Below, one piece after another: positions 8,213-20,429 of a DNA stretch of 64,000 nt. How positions within the stretch are numbered: position 1 is the first letter of the stretch; the number at the start of each line of letters is the position of its first letter. The notes below the pieces were generated by a model. It searched no databases. It had not been told where the DNA came from and saw nothing but the letters and a program-made list of their open reading frames with translations. A program made the position numbers and the translations under genes. Source of the DNA: Aminobacter sp. J41 (GTDB taxonomy: Bacteria; Pseudomonadota; Alphaproteobacteria; Rhizobiales; Rhizobiaceae); NCBI RefSeq assembly GCF_000526635.1, contig NZ_JAGL01000001.1:186001-250000 (forward strand), written 5' to 3'.

Positions 8213-8568
8213 TGAGATGGTGTGCGCGTTCGTCTAGGCTGTGCCGGCGTCTCCCGTACCCCCTCCTTCCCCTCCGTCACCCTCCTGTGCCCCCGACCCC
8301 TCCTCCTTCGCCCCCCGGGCCCTTCCTCCTGGCGAAGATGGGATCTCCCAGGCAGATCGCGAGCGACCTGACCGCTCCCCACAAACGCCATCGCCGCCTC
8401 GCGGGCGGTCGTCATCGATCCGCTACATCTCCCACTTCGTCATCGCCGGGCCTGCCTCGACGATCCATGCCGGAACGCCACAGCGGCGTAGACGGGCAAG
8501 AAGAAAGAGTGTTCGGCGAGAGCGCCGGTGCTCGACGGCGGGGAATTGGGAACGCAGCGCTTCACGAC

Positions 8569-8624
8569 GCCCCCTCCACCATGCTTCGCATGGTCCCCCT
8601 CCCCCATAAATGGGGGAGGATCCT
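8569..8624. repeat. Two-hairpin palindromic repeat, family A
   Basis: Hairpin 1 is ACCATGC-TT-GCATGGT and hairpin 2 is CCTCCCCCAT-AA-ATGGGGGAGG, ending in GATCC. Nearly identical copies lie at 31385, 35893 (inverted) and 56207; variants with changed but complementary stems lie at 36069 and 38655. Confidence 0.88.
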
Positions 8625-8726
8625 CAGGCCGAGTTATTGAGCAGCGCTGTGTTCATCCTGATCTGAGGTACCGGTGATCGGCCAAGCTTCCAGTCAAGGG
8701 GCCGTCATTTCCACCTGCACGACCCG

Positions 8727-8776
8727 GATCCTCCCCCGCAACGCGAGGGAGGTGGCGCGAAGCGCCGGAGGGGGCT
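8727..8776. repeat. Family A repeat, inverted variant
   Basis: GGATCCTCCCCCGC...GCGAGGGAGG followed by GGCGC-GAA-GCGCC and GGAGGGGGCT. This is the family A layout read on the other strand with different stems. Confidence 0.7.
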
Positions 8777-8920
8777 CATGGAGCGGTTCCGGAGAACAAG
8801 GGGCTCCGGGGAAGGTTCGTGCCACATGTCGTGAACCACCGGAGCCCGAACACGCGGGTAGCAGAGCGTGTGCGCTCGCGCGGGGTACCAACCGAATGAA
8901 TTGGCCTGATGCCACAAGCC

Positions 8921-8952
8921 CAAAACAAAAGCGGGCTCCGAGGAGCCCGCTT
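8921..8952 (-). terminator. Rho-independent terminator of gyrB
   Basis: AAGCGGGCTCC-GA-GGAGCCCGCTT (8929-8952) is a perfect 11-bp inverted repeat. On the minus strand it continues into TTGTTTTG. It lies about 80 nt past the gyrB stop. Confidence 0.88.
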
Positions 8953-9032
8953 GCATATCGAGATCTCCGGAAGGCGGAGAAGCGGCAGGAGATGGCAGCG
9001 GCAGAGAAGAAGGCCGCCGCAGCCCGCCCCGA

Positions 9033-11787
<2,755 letters not shown>

Positions 11788-14700
11788 ATGAACATGCATG
11801 CCGGTCCTGTACAAGGGCAGGAAACCGTTCCCTCGTCCACGCGGGGCGAGGTACCAATTCGATCCAGCTTCCAGCACCAGGGCGACCTGCGGGCTCTCGG
11901 CCGCGCTGTCGCTGAAGGGGGCTCGGCGCTGGTCGTTGGCGTCAAGAACTTCGATCCACGACAGAGAACCAAGGAAAATGCCGGCCATATCCGCGAGGTC
12001 GCGCAGACGCTCGCGCGCGCGCAGCAGGCCGGCGAACAGCTGACGCCGGCAGCCAACTGGCTGCTCGACAACTCGCACGTGGTGGAAGCCGCGATCGCGG
12101 GCATTCGCCGCGATCTACCGCCGCGCTTCTATCAGGAGCTGCCGGAACTCGAGGGTGCAGGCATCCCACGCGTGCTGGCGATTGCCTGGGCCTATGTCGC
12201 CCATACCGACAGCGCGATCTCGCTCGAAGGTTTTCGCGAGATCGTCGAGGGCTTTCAGGACGTGCAGCCGCTGCGCATCGGCGAACTGTGGGCGCTGCCG
12301 TCGATCCTGCGCTTCGTGCTGGTAGAAAACCTGCGCCGGCTGGCGCTGCGCGTCGCGGGCGCGCGCGACATGCGCCTTGCCGCCAATGCGCTTGCCGACC
12401 AGATCGCCGTGCTTCCGGCCGAGCACTCGACGCAGGTGCTGAACAACCACAGGCAGTACGCCAAGGACCGGGTTTTCGCCACGCAGCTGCTGTTTCGCCT
12501 GCGCGACGGCTCCGTCTCGTCGGGCGCGGCGCTCGGCTGGCTCGAGAACGAGCTGGAGGCTTCCGGCACTGACGCCGAGGAAGCAACGCTTGCCGAGCAC
12601 GCCAACCTTTCCGCCGGCAATGTCACCACCGGCAACATCATCAAGGGCCTGCGCCTGATCGACGACATCGACTGGACCGACTGGTTCGAGACGGTGTCCA
12701 GCGTCGACCGCCTGCTGCGCGAGCACACCGATTTCGACGCGCTCGACTTTCAGTCGCGCGATGCCTACCGCCGCGCGATCGAGGAACTCGCCAAGCGCTC
12801 CGGCAAGGACGAGGCGACGATCACCCGCGCCGCGCTCGACTTCGCCGGCGAGAAGAACGTCGACGTTGGCTCGGTGCTTGCCGGGCCGGACCTCGAGGAG
12901 TTCGAGCAGCGGGTCGGATACCAGCCCCCTCTTTCACTGAAGTTCTACCGCGCCTACCGACGGATCGGCTGGCTTGGAATGGTCGCTCCGGTGGCCATCA
13001 TCACGCTGGTGCTGCTCGCCGCGACGGCCTGGGCGCTCACCTCGGCGGGATTTTCGTCCGGCACCACCACCCTCCTTGTCCTGCTCTTTGCCCTGCCCGC
13101 TTCCGAAGCGGCGATGGGCCTCTTCAACACCATCGTCTCGACCTTCGTTAAGCCAACGCGACTGATCGGATACGAGTACAAGCAGGGTGTGCCCGCGGAG
13201 GCGCGCACGCTGGTTGCCGTGCCGACCATGTTCGGCAGCCGTGACGATGTCGATGAGGCGGTGCGCGACCTCGAGGTGCATTACCTCGCCAACATGACCG
13301 GCGAGCTGCACTTCGCGATCCTGTCGGACTGGCCGGACAGCGACGACGAGCAGAGCCCGGCGGACAAGGCGCTGCTGGAACATGCGCAAAACCAGATGGC
13401 CGCGCTGAACGCGCGCTACCCGAAGGAGGGCTACGACCGCTTCTACCTCTTGCACCGCAAGCGGCTCTACAACCCGTCGGAAGGCTGTTGGATGGGCTGG
13501 GAGCGCAAGCGTGGCAAGCTGCATGAGCTGAACGCCATGCTGCGCGGCGACAAGGACACCACCTTCTTCCCGCCCGCCTCGCCGCTGCCGTCGGACGTCG
13601 TCCACGTGATGACGCTCGACTCCGACACGCGCATGACGCGCGACGCGGTCGCCAAGCTCGTCGGCAAGATGATGCACCCGCTGAACAGGCCGGTGATCGA
13701 CCCCAAGTTGAAGCGCGTGGTGACGGGCTACGGCATCATGCAGCCGCGCGTGACCGCCTCGCTCACCAGCGGCGAGGAGTCTTCCTTCTTCCAGAGGGTG
13801 TTTTCGGCCAACCGCGGCATCGACCCCTATGTCTTCGCGGTCTCCGACACCTATCAGGACCTGTTCGGCGAAGGTACGTTTACCGGCAAGGGCCTCTACC
13901 ACATCGACGCGATGGAAACGGCGCTCGACGGCCGCATCCCGGAAAACGCGATCCTGTCGCACGACCTGATCGAAGGCGCGTTCGCGCGCGCCGCCCTCGT
14001 CACCGACGTCGAGGTGATCGAGGATTATCCGACGCGCTACCTGGTCGATGCTGCTCGCCACCATCGCTGGGTGCGTGGCGACTGGCAGCTGCTGCCGTGG
14101 ATCTTCAACCCGGCATCGGGCATTTCCGGCCTGTCGCGCTGGAAGATGATCGACAATCTGCGCCGCTCGCTGCTGCCAATCCTGTGGGTGGCCGCATCGA
14201 TTGCCGGCTGGACGGTTCTGCCGTTCACGCAGGCCGCGCAGTGGCAGGCGCTGTTGATCCTCAGCCTGTTCCTGTCGGCGACCTACCACATCGTCGACTC
14301 GCTGGTGCCGCGCGACACGGAATCCAGGATCAAGGCGCACTTTGCCTCGCTTGGCCGCGACATCAGCTTCTCGAGCGCGCTGGTCGCCTCGAAGATCATC
14401 CTGATGGCGCACCAGGCTTCGTCCTATGCCGACGCGATCGTGCGCACGCTCTACCGCCTGTTCGTCTCGCGCAAGCAGCTGCTCGAATGGCGCACGGCAT
14501 CGAGCGTAGCGCGCAGCGCCAGCGGCAAGGGACTGATCGGCCACTATTTCCAGATGTCGGGCGCGGTTCCCGTCGCGCTGATCGCGGCGGTCATACCGCT
14601 GCTCGGCGGCACCACCGGCGCGTGGATCGCGGCGTTCTTCGCGCTGATGTGGGTGGGCTCGCCCGCCTTCGCCTGGTTCGTCAGCCAGTCGGCCGAGACC

Positions 14701-17700
14701 GAGGACCGGCTGGTGGTCCAGCCTGACGACAAGGCGTTCCTGCGCGACGCCGCCCGCCGAACCTGGCTCTACTTCGAGACGTTCGTGACGGAGGAGCACA
14801 ACATGCTGCCTCCGGACAACTTCCAGGAAGTGCCACAGCCGGTGGTGGCGGCGCGTACGTCGCCGACCAATATCGGCATGTACCTGCTCTCGACCGTTGC
14901 GGCGCGCGACTTCGGGTGGATCAGCCTCAACGAAACCGCCGACCGGCTCGACCGAACGCTGGCGACCATGGAGAAGATGGAGCGCTACCGGGGCCATCTC
15001 TTCAACTGGTACGAGACGCGGACGCTGAAGCCGCTGCATCCGCTCTACATTTCCTCGGTCGACAGCGGCAACCTCGCCGGCCACCTCATCGCGGTGGCGG
15101 CGGCGTGCGATGCCTGGACCCATGCGCTGGCGGCACACCTTCAGGGCGACTTCGAGGGCATCATCGACGTCACCCGCATCCTCGAGGAAAAACTCGAGAG
15201 GCTGCCGGACGACCGGCGCCTCTTGCGCCCGTTGCGCCACCGCCTTGCCGAGCGCATCGAGGGCATGCGCCGCGCGGTCAACACGATCCGCTCGGAGCCG
15301 GAGACGGCTGCCATCCGCACCATCAACCTGACGGTTCTCGCCGCCGACATCGTGCGGCTGGCGCGCGGCCTCGACGAGGAGATCGGCTCGCCGGCATCGC
15401 AGGAACTGTCACTATGGGCCGGAAAGCTGGAAAAGGTCTGCGAGGCGCATCTCAACGACTCGCACACGGCCGGCAACGGCACCCCGCGCCTGCGCGAAAA
15501 GCTCGCCTCGCTGCGCGACCGCGCGCGCCAGTTCGCGTTCGAGATGGACTTCTCGTTCCTGCTGCGTGAGGACCGCAAGCTGCTCTCGATCGGCTACCGC
15601 GTCGAGGAACGCCAGCTCGACGAGGCCTGCTATGACCTGCTCGCCTCGGAAGCGCGCCTCACCAGCCTGTTCGGCATCGCCAAGGGCGACCTGCCGACAG
15701 AGCACTGGTTCAGGCTCGGCCGCCCGGTCACCGAGATCGGCTTCTCCGGCGCGCTGCTGTCGTGGTCGGGCTCGATGTTCGAGTACCTGATGCCGCCGCT
15801 GGTGATGCAGGAGCCTGCCGGCGGCCTGCTGACCCAGTCCAATCGGCTGATCGTCGCCAAGCAGATGTCCTATGCGCGCTCGCGCGGCGTGCCGTGGGGC
15901 ATTTCGGAAGCCGCGTACCACGCGCGCGACCGCGAGATGACCTACCAGTACACCAATTTCGGCGTGCCGGGCCTGGGACTCAAGCGCGGCCTCGCGCAGG
16001 ATCTGGTCATCGCGCCCTATGCAAGCCTGCTTGCGGCGCAGTTCCGGCCTGACGATGCGGTCGCGAACCTGAAGCGGCTGAAGGCGCTGGGCGCGATGGG
16101 CCGCTACGGCTACTACGACGCCGTCGACTTCACGCCGGAACGCGTGCCGGAAGGCCATCGCCGCGCCGTCGTGCGCAACTACTTTGCCCACCACCACGGC
16201 ATGTCGATCGTCGCGGTCGACAACGTGGTGTTCGAGGGGCGGATGCGCGAGCGCTTCCACTCCGACCCGGTCATTAAGGCAGCCGAGCTGCTGTTGCAGG
16301 AAAAGGCGCCGCGCGACGTGCCGGAGATGCCAATCCGCGCCGACACGGCCGAGCGCATCAAGCCGGCGCTGGTCGACGAACGGCCGGATTCGCGCACGAT
16401 CATCGACCCGATCAACGCGCAGCCGGCAGTCGGCCTCCTGTCCAACGGCCATTACCACGTCATGGTCACCTCGACCGGCGCGGGCTACAGCCGCGCCGAC
16501 GAGGTTGCCGTCACGCGCTGGAACGGCGACGCGCTCGAAGAACAGACCGGCACGTTCCTGTTCATCTCCGATCCCGACACCGGCGAATGGTGGTCGGCGA
16601 CCCCAGCGCCGAAGCGGATCGACGGCGAGAACTGCGTCACCACCTTCCACGACGACAAGGCGGTGTTCATGAAGTCGGTCGGCACGCTGCGCTCGGAAGT
16701 GGAGTGCATCGCGGTGCAGGAGGGCAACGGCGAGGCACGCCGCCTCACCCTGTTCAACGAGAGCGATCGTGACCGTCATGTCGAGATCACTTCGTTTGCC
16801 GAACTGGCGCTGAACTTTGACGCCGCCGACAACGCGCATCCGGCGTTCTCGAAGATGTTCGTGCGCACGGAGATCGACCATGCAACGTCGACGATCTTCG
16901 CCGAGCGGCAGCGGCGCTCGAATTCCGACCCGACCATCGCGCTGGCGCACTTCGTCACTTCGGTCGAGGGGGTCGCGCGCGAGGTGGAGGCGGAGACCGA
17001 CCGGCGCAACTTCATCGGCCGCGGCCGCTCGATCGTCAATGCTGCGGCCTTCGATCCGGGCGCAAGGCTGACCGGCGCTGCCGGCTACACGCTCGACCCG
17101 ATCGTTGCGCTGCGCGCCAAGGTGCGCGTTCCCGCGCGGCGCAAGGTGGCGCTGACCTTCTGGACGATCACGGCAGCGAACCGCACCGACATCGGCCGCG
17201 AAATCCTGCGCTTCCGCCAGCCGGACAGCTACCAGCGCCAGGCGATGCTGGCCTGGACGCGCTCGCAGGTGCAGACGCGCCATGTCGGCCTGAGCCTCGC
17301 CGAAGCCGCGGGCGTGCAGAAGCTGGCACGTCACCTGCTGTTCGCCGACCCGACGCTGCGCGCAACAGCCGACAACATCGCCTCCGGCCTCGGCTCGCAG
17401 TCGAACCTGTGGCCGATGGCGATTTCGGGCGACTTCCCGATCTTCGCGCTGCGCATCAGCGAGCTCGCGGACCTCAACATCGTCGCCTCGGCGCTGCGGA
17501 TGCAGGAATACCTGCGCGCGCACGGCGTCGTCGTCGACCTCGTCATCGTCAACGAGCAGGCCTCGTCCTACGTGCAGGACCTGCAGCAGGCGATCGAGCA
17601 GCTGTGCGAGAACGCAAGGCTGCGCGGCCGCGAGCTTGGCCCGCGCCAGCACATCTTCGCCGTGCGCCGCGACCTGATGGACGACTGGTCGTACAAGACT

Positions 17701-20241
17701 CTGATCGCGGCGGCGCGCGTCGTCATGCACACGCGCAACGGCCAGATCCTCGACCAGATCGAGCGCGCCGGCCAGAATGCGCGGCTGATGGCACCGGCAC
17801 GCGTGCCGGCAATCGTCCGCGCCGCCAAGCTGCCGCAGCGGGCGAGCGGCGATGACCTTGCCTTCTGGAACGGCTTCGGCGGTTTTGCCGATGACGGCCG
17901 CGAATATGTCGTGCGCCTGTCCGGCAACCAGACGACGCCGCAGCCCTGGATCAACGTCATCGCCAACCGCGAGTTCGGCTTCCACACCTCGGCGGACGGT
18001 TCGTCGTTCACCTGGAGCCGCAACAGCCGCGACTTCCAGCTGACACCGTGGTCGAATGACCCGGTGACCGACCGCCCCGGCGAGGCGATCTATATCCACG
18101 ACCTGAAAAGCGGCGAAGCGTTCTCGCCGCTGGCCTGCGTGCTGCGCGACCCGGCCCTCGTCTGCGAGGCACGGCACGCGCGCGGCATGTCGCGCTTCAG
18201 CGTCCACCGCGGCGGGCTGGCGACGGAACTGACGCAGCTCGTCGACCCCACCGATCCGGTGAAGGTGCAGCGGCTGACGATCCGCAATACGGGTTCGTCG
18301 CCGGCGAAGCTGCGCGTCTATGCCTATGCCGAGTGGGTGATGGGCACCAACCGGGCGAAGTCCGCGCCGCTGATCGTGCCGGGCCATGACAGCGGGACGG
18401 GCACAGTGATTGCGCGCAACCCCTATCACCTCGACTTCGGCGACCGGGTGGCGTTTCTCGCCACCAACGGCAAGGACCAACGCTTTACCTGCGACCGGGC
18501 CGAGTTCATCGGCGCGGGCGGCTCTAGCCGCATGCCGGCGGCACCGCTTGCGGGCGCCGAGCTTTCCGGCGCGGTCGAGGCGGGTTCCGACAGCTGTGCG
18601 GCACTTTCGTGCGACGTCGAGGTGCCGGCGGGCGGCACCGCTTCGGTGATGTTCGTGCTCGGCGATGCCGGTTCGCAGGAGGAAGCGGTCGCGCTGGCAC
18701 AGCGCCACCTTGGCGTCGACTTCGACGAACGGGTGAGCGCCAACCGTGACGCCTGGGAGCAGTTCTCGAGCGCGCTGCAGGTCGAAACACCCGACCCGGC
18801 GTTCAACGCCATGGTCAATGTCTGGCTGCCCTATCAGGCGCTGGCCTGCCGCCTGCGGGCGCGTTCGGCCTTCTACCAGGCAAGCGGCGCGTTCGGCTTC
18901 CGCGACCAGCTGCAGGACACGCTGGGGCTGCTGCTTTACGACCCATCGCTGGCCAGGGAGCAGATCCTCAACGCGGCCTCGCGGCAGTTCCCGGAAGGCG
19001 ACGTGCAGCACTGGTGGCTGCCGCGCACGGGCGCGGGCGTGCGCACCATGATCTCGGACGACGTGGTGTGGCTGGCGCACGCGACCCAGCACTACATCAA
19101 GACGACCGGCGACCGGGCGATCCTCGACGAGGACATTCGCTTCATCGAGGGCCAGCAACTCAAGGAAGGCCAGCACGACGCCTTTTTCACGCCGGAGCCT
19201 TCGGCCGAGAGCGCGAGCCTCTACGAGCATTGCGCGCGGGCGCTGGACCTTGCCGTGAAACGCACCGGCGAGAACGGGCTGCCGCTGATTCTCGGCGGCG
19301 ACTGGAACGACGGCATGGACCGTGTCGGCGAGGCCGGCAAGGGAACCAGCGTCTGGCTCGGCTGGTTCCTGCTGAAGACGCTGCGCGACTTCGCGCCAAT
19401 CGCGGCCGAGCGCGGCGACAAGGCGCGCGCCGACGCCTGGGAGGCGCATGCCGGGCGGCTGAAGCAGGCACTGGAAGACGCCGGCTGGGACGGCGAATGG
19501 TACCGCCGCGGCTATTTCGACGACGGCTCTCCGCTCGGCTCGAAAGAAGCCGACGAGTGCATGATCGACTCGATCGCGCAGTCCTGGGCGGTGATTTCCG
19601 GGGAGGCTGATCCCGAGCGCGCGGAAAAGGCGGTCGGTAAGGCAGTGGAACTGCTGGTCGACGGCGAGCTGCGGATCGCGAAGTTGTTCACGCCGCCGTT
19701 CGAGAACACCGACAAGGAACCCGGCTACATCAAGCGCTACCCGCCGGGTGTGCGCGAGAATGGCGGCCAGTACACGCACGCCGCCACCTGGCTGGTGATC
19801 GCGCTTGCCCGCCTTGGACGGGCCGACGAGGCCTGGCGGGTGTTCGAGATGCTGAACCCGGTCAGCCACGCGCTGACGCCGGAAGAAGCCGAGCGCTATC
19901 GCGTCGAGCCCTATGTCGTTGCCGCCGACGTCTACTCGGTGGGCGACAAGGCAGGGCGCGGCGGCTGGACCTGGTACACCGGTTCCGCCGGCTGGCTGCA
20001 CCGCGCGGCGGTGGAAGGCATCCTCGGCATCGAGCGGCGCGGCGACGAGCTCACGATCAATCCGTCGATGCCGGCGAGCTGGGAGGGATTCAGCGTCCGT
20101 CTTCGCATTGCCGATGCCGTCTACCGCATCACGGTAAGAAAAGGTGAAGAGCCTCATATCGAGGTCAACAAGCACGCCGTGGAGACTATCCGGCTCGAAA
20201 AGAGCGGCGTGCATGAGGCAATTGTGACCTCGGCGGGCTGA
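11788..20241 (+). CDS. ndvB: Cyclic beta-1,2-glucan synthase (NdvB/ChvB)
   Basis: 2817 aa, the usual giant size. Inner-membrane enzyme that primes itself, elongates beta-1,2-glucan from UDP-glucose, trims and cyclises it. The N-terminal glycosyltransferase (GT84-type) part has membrane helices at about 393-440, 790-840 and 925-965, a LDSDTRM metal/nucleotide site near 608 and HHRWVRGDWQ (QxxRW-like) near 757. The C-terminal half holds two glycosyltransferase-36-type beta-sandwich regions and a GH94 phosphorylase-like domain with GGDWNDGMDRVG near 2505, used for chain-length control. I prefer the ATG at 11788 (GAGAG upstream) to the one at 11749. The exporter gene follows 188 bp downstream. 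Confidence 0.96.
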   Translation: MNMHAGPVQGQETVPSSTRGEVPIRSSFQHQGDLRALGRAVAEGGSALVVGVKNFDPRQRTKENAGHIREVAQTLARAQQAGEQLTPAANWLLDNSHVVEAAIAGIRRDLPPRFYQELPELEGAGIPRVLAIAWAYVAHTDSAISLEGFREIVEGFQDVQPLRIGELWALPSILRFVLVENLRRLALRVAGARDMRLAANALADQIAVLPAEHSTQVLNNHRQYAKDRVFATQLLFRLRDGSVSSGAALGWLENELEASGTDAEEATLAEHANLSAGNVTTGNIIKGLRLIDDIDWTDWFETVSSVDRLLREHTDFDALDFQSRDAYRRAIEELAKRSGKDEATITRAALDFAGEKNVDVGSVLAGPDLEEFEQRVGYQPPLSLKFYRAYRRIGWLGMVAPVAIITLVLLAATAWALTSAGFSSGTTTLLVLLFALPASEAAMGLFNTIVSTFVKPTRLIGYEYKQGVPAEARTLVAVPTMFGSRDDVDEAVRDLEVHYLANMTGELHFAILSDWPDSDDEQSPADKALLEHAQNQMAALNARYPKEGYDRFYLLHRKRLYNPSEGCWMGWERKRGKLHELNAMLRGDKDTTFFPPASPLPSDVVHVMTLDSDTRMTRDAVAKLVGKMMHPLNRPVIDPKLKRVVTGYGIMQPRVTASLTSGEESSFFQRVFSANRGIDPYVFAVSDTYQDLFGEGTFTGKGLYHIDAMETALDGRIPENAILSHDLIEGAFARAALVTDVEVIEDYPTRYLVDAARHHRWVRGDWQLLPWIFNPASGISGLSRWKMIDNLRRSLLPILWVAASIAGWTVLPFTQAAQWQALLILSLFLSATYHIVDSLVPRDTESRIKAHFASLGRDISFSSALVASKIILMAHQASSYADAIVRTLYRLFVSRKQLLEWRTASSVARSASGKGLIGHYFQMSGAVPVALIAAVIPLLGGTTGAWIAAFFALMWVGSPAFAWFVSQSAETEDRLVVQPDDKAFLRDAARRTWLYFETFVTEEHNMLPPDNFQEVPQPVVAARTSPTNIGMYLLSTVAARDFGWISLNETADRLDRTLATMEKMERYRGHLFNWYETRTLKPLHPLYISSVDSGNLAGHLIAVAAACDAWTHALAAHLQGDFEGIIDVTRILEEKLERLPDDRRLLRPLRHRLAERIEGMRRAVNTIRSEPETAAIRTINLTVLAADIVRLARGLDEEIGSPASQELSLWAGKLEKVCEAHLNDSHTAGNGTPRLREKLASLRDRARQFAFEMDFSFLLREDRKLLSIGYRVEERQLDEACYDLLASEARLTSLFGIAKGDLPTEHWFRLGRPVTEIGFSGALLSWSGSMFEYLMPPLVMQEPAGGLLTQSNRLIVAKQMSYARSRGVPWGISEAAYHARDREMTYQYTNFGVPGLGLKRGLAQDLVIAPYASLLAAQFRPDDAVANLKRLKALGAMGRYGYYDAVDFTPERVPEGHRRAVVRNYFAHHHGMSIVAVDNVVFEGRMRERFHSDPVIKAAELLLQEKAPRDVPEMPIRADTAERIKPALVDERPDSRTIIDPINAQPAVGLLSNGHYHVMVTSTGAGYSRADEVAVTRWNGDALEEQTGTFLFISDPDTGEWWSATPAPKRIDGENCVTTFHDDKAVFMKSVGTLRSEVECIAVQEGNGEARRLTLFNESDRDRHVEITSFAELALNFDAADNAHPAFSKMFVRTEIDHATSTIFAERQRRSNSDPTIALAHFVTSVEGVAREVEAETDRRNFIGRGRSIVNAAAFDPGARLTGAAGYTLDPIVALRAKVRVPARRKVALTFWTITAANRTDIGREILRFRQPDSYQRQAMLAWTRSQVQTRHVGLSLAEAAGVQKLARHLLFADPTLRATADNIASGLGSQSNLWPMAISGDFPIFALRISELADLNIVASALRMQEYLRAHGVVVDLVIVNEQASSYVQDLQQAIEQLCENARLRGRELGPRQHIFAVRRDLMDDWSYKTLIAAARVVMHTRNGQILDQIERAGQNARLMAPARVPAIVRAAKLPQRASGDDLAFWNGFGGFADDGREYVVRLSGNQTTPQPWINVIANREFGFHTSADGSSFTWSRNSRDFQLTPWSNDPVTDRPGEAIYIHDLKSGEAFSPLACVLRDPALVCEARHARGMSRFSVHRGGLATELTQLVDPTDPVKVQRLTIRNTGSSPAKLRVYAYAEWVMGTNRAKSAPLIVPGHDSGTGTVIARNPYHLDFGDRVAFLATNGKDQRFTCDRAEFIGAGGSSRMPAAPLAGAELSGAVEAGSDSCAALSCDVEVPAGGTASVMFVLGDAGSQEEAVALAQRHLGVDFDERVSANRDAWEQFSSALQVETPDPAFNAMVNVWLPYQALACRLRARSAFYQASGAFGFRDQLQDTLGLLLYDPSLAREQILNAASRQFPEGDVQHWWLPRTGAGVRTMISDDVVWLAHATQHYIKTTGDRAILDEDIRFIEGQQLKEGQHDAFFTPEPSAESASLYEHCARALDLAVKRTGENGLPLILGGDWNDGMDRVGEAGKGTSVWLGWFLLKTLRDFAPIAAERGDKARADAWEAHAGRLKQALEDAGWDGEWYRRGYFDDGSPLGSKEADECMIDSIAQSWAVISGEADPERAEKAVGKAVELLVDGELRIAKLFTPPFENTDKEPGYIKRYPPGVRENGGQYTHAATWLVIALARLGRADEAWRVFEMLNPVSHALTPEEAERYRVEPYVVAADVYSVGDKAGRGGWTWYTGSAGWLHRAAVEGILGIERRGDELTINPSMPASWEGFSVRLRIADAVYRITVRKGEEPHIEVNKHAVETIRLEKSGVHEAIVTSAG

Positions 20242-20429
20242 TGCCCGCCGCAATCTTGCCATTTTCATAACGATTTCAGTTTGTTACCAGATCACGAAAC
20301 GTAAAGACGTGTCGCCGTTGTTGTTGGAGATGACGCAACGGAATCGCGCTTTTCGCATTGTGGCCGAATGTGCCAAGGCGTAGCGTCCGCCGCCGATGCT
20401 GCGATGCAGCAAGACACGAGGTTCTTTGC

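Larger units (their letters stand above)
8064..8920. other. Gene-free region with palindromic repeats and a pyrimidine-rich tract
   Basis: No credible coding sequence on either strand. It contains three palindromic repeats (8171-8212, 8569-8624, 8727-8776), a decayed copy around 8440-8480, and an almost pure C/T tract at about 8252-8335. The rest has no recognisable signal. It separates the plus-strand transporter operon from the convergent gyrB gene. Confidence 0.7.

Noticed and set aside
12934-15240. 768-codon antisense frame in ndvB
   Set aside because: Same composition effect; no RBS and no recognisable motif.
15412-20268. 1618-codon open frame antisense to ndvB
   Set aside because: High GC and strong third-position bias leave the antisense frame open. 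The protein is Arg/His/Val/Gln-rich with no domain, while ndvB on the other strand is a clear match.
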